A DNA stretch of 64,000 bases, taken from Cruorifilaria tuberocauda (lineage: Eukaryota > Nematoda > Chromadorea > Rhabditida > Onchocercidae). The DNA lies in contig JABVXU010000047.1 in assembly GCA_013365365.1 (NCBI GenBank), forward strand, positions 62,001 through 126,000, written 5' to 3'. A program made the translations under genes and the position numbers. The notes under the pieces were generated by a model. The model saw nothing but the letters and a program-made list of their open reading frames with translations. It was not told the DNA's origin and searched no databases. Of this stretch, positions 1-11,900 are shown piece after piece. Each line of letters opens with the position of its first letter. Position 1 is the stretch's first letter.

Positions 1-31
1 AGTCATTTGTAAGTCATGATTTCTATGTTAC

Positions 32-217
32 CTTTTTTGTCCGTGCATAGGTAAAAATATCTCCGGCATTATGCATATGTAAATTGTTGTATACTCCGCA
101 GTAAATTTATAGTGATAAAATTGTGGATTTATATCGATTACATCTAAATACAGTAAGTCATCTTCATTTTGATAAGTAAAGAGTAATGCAATTTCATGGA
201 TTATTACAAAGCGCATC
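32..217 (-). CDS. Internal exon of an unidentified gene running off the left edge
   Basis: On the minus strand an open segment of 186 nt lies between a plausible acceptor (TTGTTAAG before 217) and a strong donor (AAAAAG|GTAACA after 32). Entry and exit phase are both 2, so the exon is phase-neutral. The peptide contains the stretch NEDDLLYLDVIDINPQ followed by aromatic-rich sequence, which looks more like protein than random AT-rich translation. A short upstream piece ending TTCAG|GTACAT near 504 would join in phase (phase 2), but its start is unclear. I do not recognise the family. The rest of the gene would lie left of the window. It could still be a chance ORF. Confidence 0.35.
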
Positions 218-550
218 CTTAACAAGAAATTTATTTTATGGACGCCATGTGCTCCAATTCAAGTCAAAACAAATCGTCGGATTATGCTACACAAAATGAA
301 TGTTATTAAAATAGATCTCTTATTGGAATCTCAAGACTTTCACCAGTATTATGAGTAATTGCATATATGCAGCTATAGTTGTCATTTGCTGCTGCGATTC
401 ATACAGCAATACATTGTCGAGAAAACAGTTAAAAGTAATTATTATGGCATCCACAATACCTAATGAATATTTCCAATAGCAAGATGGCTGCACAGAAATG
501 ATGTACCTGAAGTGAATCATCTCAGTTGCTTTGCTCAATGTGTCCGTCAA

Positions 551-1554
551 TCACGCAATCTATCGGTGATTGATTTGAAAATGTTTTCATTCTTAAACTG
601 TCAACATTAACGCGATTTGAATCGGTCAAGAAATAAGGTGGAGGATTTTAGAGGAAGAGCGATGAAATATGTATGTATGTATGCAATCATTAGACTAAGG
701 CACTGTGCTTAGTCGATGAAAGAAAAAGAAATGAATTAGAAATGACAGCTTATCTGGAAAAGCTGCTTCCTCCCTTTTTTTGCATCCTTTTGCTCGGTCT
801 CCTCGGCAACAGGCGTCCTACTTTAATTGCTTTTGCACATGAAATTTTCACCTTTTGCAGCCTTTCTTATGTTTTCTTTTTATTGATAGCATTATATTCA
901 ATTTCATCACCTATTTTCCAATAAACAAATCAATCGTATGACGTTTTCCGATTCACATTTCCTAATTGATCAGTTTCGAGTTTTTCCTGATTTTGTTGAT
1001 TTATGATCTTTAATCTGGAATCACTAAATCTTAAATACGATTTGGCACCAATTTATCATTTCAGGAGCTCAATACTAATTATTCGAACATCAGAGCTTAT
1101 TGGAAAATTTAGTCAAAGAAGCATCTTCTAATGTGATTAGAACGAATAAAGTGATAGTACACTCTGCAAACTTGAAATTAAAATCGGAAAAAAGAAGAAA
1201 CAAAATAATGAAGGTTGGACTGTCTTCAGTGCAACCAATGTTTGCAGTATATATTGTGGTTATTTTACTTTGCCCAGTGGCTGAGTGCTGAACCCAAACT
1301 AACGTAGTCGTGATTAAAATTAAACTCGAATTTATTCTTTCAAACAATATTATATCTTAAATGGAAGAGGCAAACTTCCCTTCAATTAATTTTATGATTC
1401 TTTATGCTTTGTTACTGACCAACATTTTAAAAGAATGTCTTCTGAAATTATTTTAGATCTTTCTATGACTACAATTACACAATACACTGCGCTCAATGAG
1501 GACCGCCAGTTGATCATTTCTTTCCTTCTGCTTCAATAATAATATTGCTTATTA
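551..1554. other. Gene-free stretch upstream of osm-9
   Basis: About 1 kb of AT-rich DNA between the left-edge fragment and the osm-9 start. Only short ORFs with no splice context or recognisable motif are present. It presumably holds the osm-9 promoter and 5' UTR, but no specific element could be identified. Confidence 0.5.
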
Positions 1555-4500
1555 ATGGGACAACTGAAAAGTAAAATTTTACACCAAGCTGGGGCAGAAA
1601 ATATTGATAATTTGCAAGAAGATCCTGATGATCAGTGGTCTAATTTATATCGCGAACGTAAGAAGAATCACCTTTACAAATGGGTTGGCATACGCAGCGG
1701 TAAGTACTTTCAAATGGTAGCAAGTTATTGTTATCGTAACATGTTATGTCTGCAACTTTGTATCGTTACGCGTTAGTATTTCGTGTCGTAACGCGTGATT
1801 GTTTTTGTATTGCAACATGTTGTTCGTCGCGTGCTATTATCAGGGTTCTTTGCAATTGATTTTGAAATGAGGATATTTTATTGTAATTAGATTGGTTTAG
1901 GTGTGTATGAATTACTGATTTACGTTATAAAACGTGTCAAGGTAAGATTTTGAAGGATGTGATATAAAACACTAAAGTTTATTGCTATCAGTTGCTTCTG
2001 TATGGGATATGCAACTTATCAATACATCCTTATCTCAGCAAAATAAACTGCCAAATTTTTGATAGTGAAAAATTCCCAATTAATCTTATGTCATATGAAG
2101 AATTGATCAGTTACAGGTGGTGAATTGCTAGCTGCTTTTGAAAAAGAGGGTGAAGATGGAGTTCTAAAGTTCGCTAACGAGAAGCTTGTTTCAATGATGT
2201 ACGAAGATGGAGCATCACCGCAAATGATTCGTTTTACAGACTATGCAAAGTGGAAAAAGACAACCGTGCGCTTTTTTTTTAAATCATATTTCCAATTATT
2301 TATTAAAAAATGATTTCTTCACATAGATGTAGATTGGAATTATTTTGGATGCGATGAGCCCTGAGATTCTGTTAGTTGTATATGAATCTTTACATTCCAT
2401 GTTTGCATTGGAATCTTTAAGTTTTATTAGTCCATCAACCTCCAGATTCTATTAGTTCCAAGTAAATCTTCAGATAGTATTAGTTGGACTGTTCCGCTTT
2501 TGAAACAGTTACTGATTTGATTTATTTTTTTATTTCTTTTTAATTTGTTTGAAAAATTTCTCATAAGTCGAACCCACAGAAAATACACTATAGACTAAAA
2601 ATCTTTCAAAATTTTGATAACTTGTTCTCATTTTTTTCTGATCCTTCACACGTGCAATGCGAAAAGAAACTATTACAGAATATACAGCTTGGTAAAACAG
2701 AAACAAACACCGTCTACCAGTTTGGAAGTAAATTCCGCGAACATCTCGGTCAGTGGAGATTGAACAAACGTGGTGTGGAGGGCGAGACAATAATACATCT
2801 GTTGCTGAATCGGGAGGAGCCAATGTGCAGTGAAATTGCGAGAATTTTGATAACACGTTATCCAGGTCTTGCTAACGACATTTACCTCGGCGACGAAATG
2901 TTCGGTAAGGAAACAACAGCATAGTTAAATTTAATTAAAAAAAATTCATTTTCATTGAATATATTGAACTATTTGTCTGGTATTAATAATTTTCAATTTT
3001 TTTTGCAAAGTTTTCTATAGAGTTAATTTTTTATCGGTTCCGAGGAATTTGAATAAGTTTATGCTTCCTTATAATTTCATCGATTCAACTATACTGAGTC
3101 TTAAAAGTTAATATTTCAGGTCAAAGTGCACTGCACTTAGCAATTGTTCATGATGATTATGAAACAGTCCATTTATTATTGCAAAGTTCAGCAGAAGTAA
3201 ACGCCCGAGCTTGTGGGACATTTTTTCTACCCGAAAATCAGAAAACATCCCTCAAATCAACTGATTACCAAGGTATCAGTTGTTTCAGGGCCAGTTCATC
3301 AAAAGTTTTTATAAAGTATTATTCAAATAATACAATTCCAAAATGTTAGTATTTAGGTTTTACTTCGGGTTTCAGGATATGCCTATTATGGTGAATATCC
3401 GCTAGCGTTTGCTGCTTGTTTCGGCAACAAAGATATCTATGATTTACTGATACAGTATGGTGCAGATCCAAATCTACAAGATATGTTCGGCAATACCATT
3501 CTACATATGTGTGTCATAAACTACAGCAATGTAAAATGCATTTTTTCACAGAAATTTTTACATTGTGTTATTGTTGTTGGCAGATTGGACATTACTTAGA
3601 GTAGTTTCGATTAACATTAGCTTATTATAGTCAATGTACAGCTATGCAGTGAGACATTGGGCGAAACCTGCAGATCCAAACATTGTGAATGCAGCTGGCT
3701 TGACACCTTTAACGCTTGCGACAAAACTTGGACGAAAGGATATCTTTGAAGAGATGCTGGAATTGATGAAAGTTGTATGTACTTGTGTGGTTACACAGAA
3801 CTAATGGTGTTTAACTTCTTTAGTTTTGAATTTGTAATTTGTATATTTCAGGAATTTTGGAGATTTAGTGATATGACGTGTAGTGCATATCCTCTTACAG
3901 CTTTAGACACTATTCGTCCTGATGGCTCAACAAGTTTGCATTTTACTATTAGTCATTTGATAAAATTTGTCGTTCACATATTTATTGACTTTGATAAATT
4001 CTTTTGCGAAAAAAATAATAATAAATAAGAAATAATTTTTATTTAATCTAACCGGTCATTAGGCTGCTTAACTTTGTCATCTTAGATGACAACTTTCGTT
4101 ATTTTTTCATAGCTAGGTCCGATTTCGTAACGAATGACAATAAAATAAAAACGAATGTTTTTACATTTATTTTTCTTGTTAATTCTAGGCTTTAATTGCA
4201 GATTATGATTCAGCATTGATGACTGTGATAAATGGTAGTACTAGTGAACATTTAGATATGATTGGTAGCGAAGTAATACAACGACTTCTTGCTGACAAAT
4301 GGAAAGCTTTCGCATCAGTATGCTTTTTCGAATTTAAACTCTCATTCTGTGATTATTATTTTGAACATTGTGATATAATCTTCTTTAATGGGAAGATATG
4401 ATACCCTTAACATTCTGTGAAAATAACTTATTAATTACAGAGAAAATTATTCGAAAGACTTGGATTGCTCATTTTACATCTCATATTTTTATGTTTTGTT

Positions 4501-7500
4501 GTTTATATGCGACCACCTGAACCGGAGCGACTTACTTATAAATTAATTGTAACGGAATGGAATGACTGGGTATGTCGTTCTCTCTTCCATTGCTTTACAT
4601 TTTTCAGAGATCACTTTCCGTTTTTTTTTATTATTTTTTCCAGAAAAATCAATTTAATCATCTTATCGTTAAAAATGTATGGTAACTATTAAACAATGTC
4701 AGAATATGAGAGAATTTTATCCGAGGAATTTCAAGTAAGCGAAGAATATACTGCTATATATTAGCTAGACCTGGTAAATCCACCCTATCGATAAGCTAAA
4801 AACGATTAGATTAAATAGAATGTAACCTTTTTAAACCGTTCATGCCTATTTGGTATGCGAACGCAGCGTTACCTGGAAACGCATTATAATGTGTAACTTG
4901 ACTTTTCCGGTGATCCCTGATAATTGAGCATTTAATTTTTTGCAGGTACGATTATTCTTTGAAATTCTTACAATAGCCAGTTGTGTGTTCTTTGTTTTCT
5001 TTCAACAATTTAGCGAACTAAGAACGCAAGGATTTTACGGATATATCCGAAATTTGGTAAAACTTTTCTGTATCGACTGTTCCACTTCCTTTGATTTTTT
5101 TCTAAGTGTTCATTGCTAATGTGGTAATTTCATTATAGAAAACAGCTCCGGCTAAAATTGTATTTCTTGGTGCCAATATATGTATTCTTATATGTGTACC
5201 TTTTCGTATATCGGGCAATGTTCAAGTTGAAGAGGCTTTATTAGTCTTTTCATTACCGGGTTCTTGGATATTTTTTCTTTTCTTTGCCAGGTCAATAACT
5301 TTTTTTGAACTTAATTTCAAGTAGATTTCGTTGTGAATACAGTTTAAATGAATTTGAAATTAATGGAAATACACTATCCTTTATTCCTTATCGTGCATTT
5401 TGCAAATGGTTTATTGCGCGCAATTTGTTTCTCAACAAAAAGCGTTTATTTGCAGAAGTGCCAAATTAACGGGACCATTTGTGCAAATGATTTATAGTAT
5501 GATTGCTGGTGATATGATTCGTTTTGCTATCATTTCCGCTATATTTCTTGTCTCATTTTCACAAGGTCTTACTTACATTTCTTTCTTAAAATACGCTTAC
5601 TTTATTGATTACCGTTTTAAATTCGTCCAATCATTTAGCCCAGATCATTGCTGGAAGCTAAACACAATCATTTCCTTGAAAAACAACTTGATAATTGTGA
5701 AATCTGTTCTACCTTAATGAGGCTTTAGTAGCTGTGATTTTGCAGAAGACAAACAACCATTAACGTTGTCATCTTGTTGTACTTACTTTAATTTTTCCGT
5801 TTCAGTGTTTTATTTTCTTGGAAAAGATATGCACGCAAAGCAAGAGCTCAGTCCGCTAAACCCAGATTACTGTGAAGTGAAAGGCTATGATATATTCACG
5901 TATTCTTCTTTTCTTGAAACATTCATCACACTATTTCGTGCTAGCATGGGTGGTTATGATGTAAGCTTTTTGACATAATATTCCTAAATCTGGAAAATAA
6001 ATAGTTTCATTCCGAAAGCAGTATAATTACTGATTTCAGTATGAGGAATTTTCATGCGCTAATTACGAAGTTTTAACAAAGATATTATTCGTACTTTATA
6101 TGTTTATAATGCCGATCATGTTGATTAATATACTTATTGCTATGATGGGTAATACTTATACAACAGTTATCGCACAAGCTGAAAAAGCTTGGAGGCAACA
6201 GGTTAATATTTTTTTCCACCATTTCTGGAGAAAACGAACTTTTCATGAAGATTTGAAGTTTTTCAAAAATGAACATGAAATGAGAAAATTGCTTTATTGG
6301 AACCTTCTTATATCTTTCAGAACGGTATAAGAATGACAGTTGTTGAAGTTGATAAAGACATTATTAAATGTTGGTTACTTAAAACCAAGTGAATTAAATT
6401 ATATATAATCCATTTGTTCGATTTAATAAATAGAATGTTTGCTAGCTAGCATCTTGAGTTTATTTTAGGAAGTCCATGTGTAATATCCTCATATGTAGTC
6501 ATATTATAGTGAAGTCTGCATTATAGTGAATAACTGAAATTATCAATAAGATTAATACTTTTCAGTACGCACAAATCGTAATGGTACTGGAACGATCAGT
6601 GAAGAAGGAGAAACTAGCTGCGTGCCAGTTAGAATACAGTATTAGACTTAATGAAGCCAATGATGCTGGTATGGAAATACGTGGTCTAATGGTCATCAAA
6701 CAGACGAAGAAAACTCGAGCTAGGCAGAGGAAGCAAGCTATCACTAACTGGAAGGTTGTTCATACTTCTTCGTTGATTTTTAAGTTTGAAGATGTCAGCT
6801 AACCGTATCGTATTTTATTCGTTTCTTAATACTTAGCTTCAATCAGAGATCTTGAGACTTTAATACATTTCGCATAAATTTCTATATGTTATAGACAATT
6901 GGTCGTAAAGTAATTCATACCGTGGAAAGGTTGGGTGTTGATTACACGCAGGAACTGCTTCATTCATACAACTGTTTAATTGATGAACCAGCTAGTGCCG
7001 TAATACTTAGGAGAGATACCGCTTTACCACCACCAACAATGGTAAGTCTTGTAAACGTTTTATTAATACTATTTTAAAATTTCTGTTTTTTATTTAGCAG
7101 TATACATTTAAACATTCGGACATGTATAATAATGGATATTTTCCACTTGATAATCATTATTGATAATAACTTATCTTTTTCTACGTGAGACAAGATTACG
7201 AACTCATGAAACTCCAACAAATGCGCAAACTGAAGAAAAAACCGAACAAATGAATCATAATTCAATCGAGAAAATGGTTGCAAATAATTGTCTTGATCAA
7301 ACTTCTCTCCAATGTCAATCACCTCGAGATTTCAGTGAGTTTTTAATATACATGTAGAGGACAAAAATAGGTGATATCGTATTATGATGTATCGCGATAA
7401 AATTCTCATGTTGTAGTGACTAATGTTAACACGTAAGAAGGATATTTCTGAAAGCTTTCGGTAAGTTGAGAAGGCAGAATCATATGTTAACGAGCAGTGG

Positions 7501-7889
7501 TGTTGGAAACCAATGTATATGACCACTGGAAGAATTATTCACAATTTAAACATGTACCGTTACTGAATAATTACATAGCATTGATGGCGCTTGATTTTGC
7601 CCTAGACGCTCCGTCTACGTTACATTGAGGCATTGTTTTCATTTTAGAGCTAATAACAACCAGACAAAGCACAACAATGATTCTGGAAAAGTTGCCAATG
7701 CGGAAAACAGTGCGAGGGCATCAACTGGTCCCTTCATTAGATATGCCAAATATGCCAGCTGTTGGAACACCACCACGAGCAGTATCACCGCGAATTCGAA
7801 AGGATATGTTTCGACGCAAAGATAGTTTCTGTGCCAGTTCATCATCAGCTAGCTCCAGCACACAGGTAAAAAAGTTTGATCTTATTTAA
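1555..7889 (+). CDS. osm-9: TRPV cation channel subunit, OSM-9 type
   Basis: OSM-9-family TRPV channels are ciliary cation channels used in nematode chemo-, osmo- and mechanosensation. Exons: 1555-1699, 2117-2265, 2679-2904, 3120-3272, 3376-3530, 3631-3774, 3852-3933, 4202-4317, 4441-4569, ~4703-4734, 4946-5056, 5139-5290, 5456-5565, 5806-5960, 6040-6201, 6566-6754, 6895-7041, 7190-7334, 7648-7889. About 914 aa, near the usual ~900. Order: ankyrin repeats (about 170-330), S1 ([15 protein letters not shown], ~400), S2 (~450), S3 and S4, S5 (exons 13-14), pore with [12 protein letters not shown] (~615), and S6 running into [19 protein letters not shown]-helix-like segment ([19 protein letters not shown]) and a basic cytosolic tail follow. 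Phases agree everywhere except around 4570-4735, where I cannot join S1 to S2 cleanly. The last exon may instead splice at CAG|GTAAAA (7865) to a further tail exon. The first ATG opens the frame and gives the typical MGxLKSK start. Confidence 0.9.
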
Positions 7890-8910
7890 ATTCGGAAAGA
7901 ATCGATTTTTCGACAAGTGCATCATTTTGGATTCATGTTTCCATCCTCAAAAGTCTATTTTATCGTATGAGAAATCTGATTGTGAGACTTCATTTCATCC
8001 TTCTGTAAAATGTCAAAAGGAATAAAACATTATTTTAAAAAATTGATTTGCTCTTGTCAGTTCACTGTAATTACCCCATTAATCCTGTTGCAGTTTGTTA
8101 TTTTAATCTGTTATAAGTGTTTTTGTCATTCTTCTTTACTATTATCGTAAAAGACTATTGATCAAATTTAGGTTTGACATAGCGAATAATGAGACGTCAT
8201 AGGATATGACAACTGCAGTAAACTTCAATTTTGCTGATTGAATTCATGTGTTTTCAAATCCATCTTTATTATATTTTATTCTGATGCCAGTTTCATTTGC
8301 CTTATTGATAAAAAATTTTTGAGATGGTATATAATGTTGAAGCCACAATCATTTTTCATCTACACTTTAATCAGTGCCACCAGTTCTTACTTTTTTACAC
8401 GCAATTTCCCGTAATAACAGAAAATATATGGCACCCTCGAATAAGATAGTAAAAAATCCTTCCACATACGATCCTGAAATTCAGTATCTCAAGTTCTTCT
8501 GATATTCATAAGAACTTTGCTTTTTTTTACTTTATCAAAAAATATTTGAACTAATACGGTTCAATTGGCGGAAATGAAATATGACTTTTGTGTTTTCACA
8601 GCATAAGATCGTTTAATTTGGATATTTAGACAGAAGTATGATAACCATAAGACAAGAAAGATGTGTAAATCAACAGTTTACAGTAGCAGTGATAATTTAT
8701 TTAATTAATTTGAGCAAAATATTAAATGCTACTAGTCAGATAGCTCAATGTCAGTATTATCAAATTGAATTATATGTGGTCAGGAACATTGCTACATTTT
8801 AAAAATGAAAAGATTTCCATAAAGTGTCTTTGCCAAAGTAAAAAAACGATTCTGAACAACGAAAGTTTAATTTGAAATCCCTGAGTGAAGAATTATTTGA
8901 GTTTAATTTA
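7890..8910. other. Convergent 3' spacer between osm-9 and the CASPR-like gene
   Basis: About 1 kb of AT-rich DNA where a plus-strand and a minus-strand gene end facing each other. It should contain both 3' UTRs. An AATAAA hexamer at about 8022 on the plus strand could serve osm-9. No ORF of interest was seen. Confidence 0.5.
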
Positions 8911-11900
8911 TCAACAGTAGTATTCCCTATCAACACAATCAAATGCAACATCTTCAGAACGATTCGGAGTGCAGTATGCTAAAATCTCTTCATTCGTCTT
9001 ATACACACCATCAGGCTGATTTCGAATCCAACATATAACAACAATAAGGATGAGCAAAAAGAGAGAGCAACCCGTAACAGCACTAATTATCACTAAAAAT
9101 AAGAAATTAAGGAAGAAAGAGCTTAATGAGAAAATTTCGGTGTTTATCAACTGAGTTTAACTTTACGTTTCTTAATGACAACTAATTTATTGAAGGAGAT
9201 ACGTTGATAGAAAAAAGTGGAAAGAATCCGTAACCGTCGAGCAACCAATTATCAAAACTGACCTGCTAAAGCTAGCGAAGGAGTATGATGCTCAGCGATA
9301 GCATTGATATGAATATTAGATGATAATGATTTTTTCTCCTGTTTCAGAATTTGATTGAAAAACCTGAGATTTATTTAATCTAGAAAATTTATAATACGAG
9401 AAAATAATTCCTTCTATCATTTTAGATCCTAATGTTTGTATCATTTAAGTAACATGAAATGGTTTAAGTGTGCAGGAATATTAAGCATATGTCTGGTGTG
9501 TCTTCAAGAATATCTAGAAAATTTCGAGTATCATTTCTAGAATTTCTTACATTAAAAATGCTAAATATCGAATAATTCATTAAAAAAGCGTTTAAAGAAA
9601 GAATAATTAGAAACTCACATATGATTATACGGACAGCCTTCAAATCGTATTCCACCTCCGTACGAAAGACGTGATGATGATGGATTTTTTAAAGGGAAAG
9701 AGGTACCTACTTGTAACCTTGCCAAACAACCCGTAAAATCTGCAATCAAAAGAAAATTACTTGAAGCTGATAATAGAACTGTAGAGAAAGCACAAGATTA
9801 TGAAATATTTATTATTAATAATGTAAAAATTACTTTTATCAATGAATTTCCAGACATTGAATTGCGGAAAAAATGACCAGTTACCATTTATGCGAAAAAT
9901 ATTTTCATCGTTAATCTGTAAAAATTTAAATTGTTCAAACAAGTCAAAGTTCATCCATATTGTTAGAGGATCATATTACAATTATTGACAACATTCAACG
10001 AAAATACATTCTTCATTGTATTTTCACAATATTTAATTATTGTTTTCCTAGCCTTTTATGGTAATATCGACGTCGAATTTTATTAAAAGAGAGCAAATTA
10101 AACTAGGACTGTAAATATATTTGTAGCTTTGGAAATATTTTCGGCCAACCTGAAGAGTAAATTCACTATTTTCGGCACAAAATTTGACATCAATGAGTTC
10201 ATTGTCATCAAATTTATACGTAATATCTGCTGCCTTATAGTGGAAAAAAAAGCCATCGAAAACTGATAATTCGAGATAACCTGTAAAAACTATTAACATT
10301 CGATAGTTTCTTGGAAATGGTTCTTTGATAAAAATTTTATTGAGATAAATCAATTACTTATTATAAAAGGTTCTTAATGATCAAACTATTTGCATTCAAG
10401 ATAAGCAAAAATGAGGTATCCGAAATGTCAGTCATCAAACTTTCATTCGCTTTAATAAATTAATGTATTATTAATTGATTGAATCATCTAGTACCAGCTA
10501 CTTAACAATCTTAAATATTCTTTTGGTCTGAAACTCCCGAAAACATAATCCGTCGTGCCTTAACAGCATCTATCATTAATCCTGCATCCGAGTAAACACA
10601 AAAACGAGAATTTAAAGTAGGGCGAAATTCAACCTTTTTGATTGATAGTCAAGTTAAACTGACAATCTGCAAACAATGCCTTTGCTTTTATCAATGAGTA
10701 ATTTGAAGAAAATGATTGCACAGCAATCCGGAAACACGACGATACTTGAGCTGGATGTTGCCATGGAATTACCAACTCAGAATCTTTCGGTACAAATATA
10801 CTAACATCTATAATATCATTATTTGTCTAACGAAAAGATCAAAATCGATCCTTTACCTCCAATGTTTATTGTATTTTATTTATTTGTTGTTTACTTGCTA
10901 ATCGCTATTTAAATACATCAATCATAAAATTCAGTAATGTAGAAAGCTACCTTGATCACACTTTTGACCAATAAATGGAGTACTGTCACAATTACATCTG
11001 TGGCTGTCATAAAATTCAATACATTGTCCATGATTTAAGCAATCATCACTCTTACATGTTCCTTTTTCACCAAGTTCGATACCCTAAATGAAAAAAGTAT
11101 GTTGGATAAACAAACGATCAGATATTTCTTACCATCTCAAACTGCAAAAAAGTAAATTTTTTTGAAAAAAGTCGATAAATTTTTTCCTTAAGGAATTTCG
11201 TTAAATAAAGACAATCAGATACCTCTTACTATACTGAAATGCATTATAATAAATTTGAATTATTTAATAATAAAATGAGTCGAAAAGATTAATTTCATCT
11301 TTTAAAATGTTTCTTAGTCCAAATAAGACAAACCCTCATGCCTCGCCCTTGCTTTCTAACCAATGATTGCAACATAATTTCATTGCCACACAAGTACATA
11401 TTTCGAATCTGACCAGCGAAACCTGACAAACCACGTTCAGTTCGTGATCCTGTAGCAGTAATTAATCACTAAAATATGGTATATGAACTAAAGGAAAATA
11501 AAGAATTTGAGAAATGCTTCACCAATGATCCAGCTATGGACATTCGGAGGAATAACATAAGCATCCAATAAAACGCTTTCATTATCCACGTTCAACATCA
11601 TTCCATTTATATTTACTTCCCAATACACTGTATGCCATCTATTATCATTTACAGGCGTTCTCGACTGGATTTCAAACATTTTACTTCCACTTAAGACTTG
11701 TCCTATCAAGCGTCCATCTGAAGGTCATCACGTAACAAAAGTCATTTTCAATCGAATGATTTTTATGGCGAATGAGTTGAACATCAAATAGTTCAGTTTT
11801 ATAAGGGAGATAATCGTGGAGGGAAGATAAAAAATAAATTACTTATTAGAAAGATTGATTAAATTAAATAATTAATTAAGAAAGACAAAATGAGCAAGCT

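Noticed and set aside
10512..10634. Possible extra exon reading GLMIDAVKARRIMFSG in the CASPR-like gene
   Set aside because: It has an acceptor but no usable donor before a stop, while the flanking exons join perfectly in phase and sense (INQKG|YLELSVFDG).
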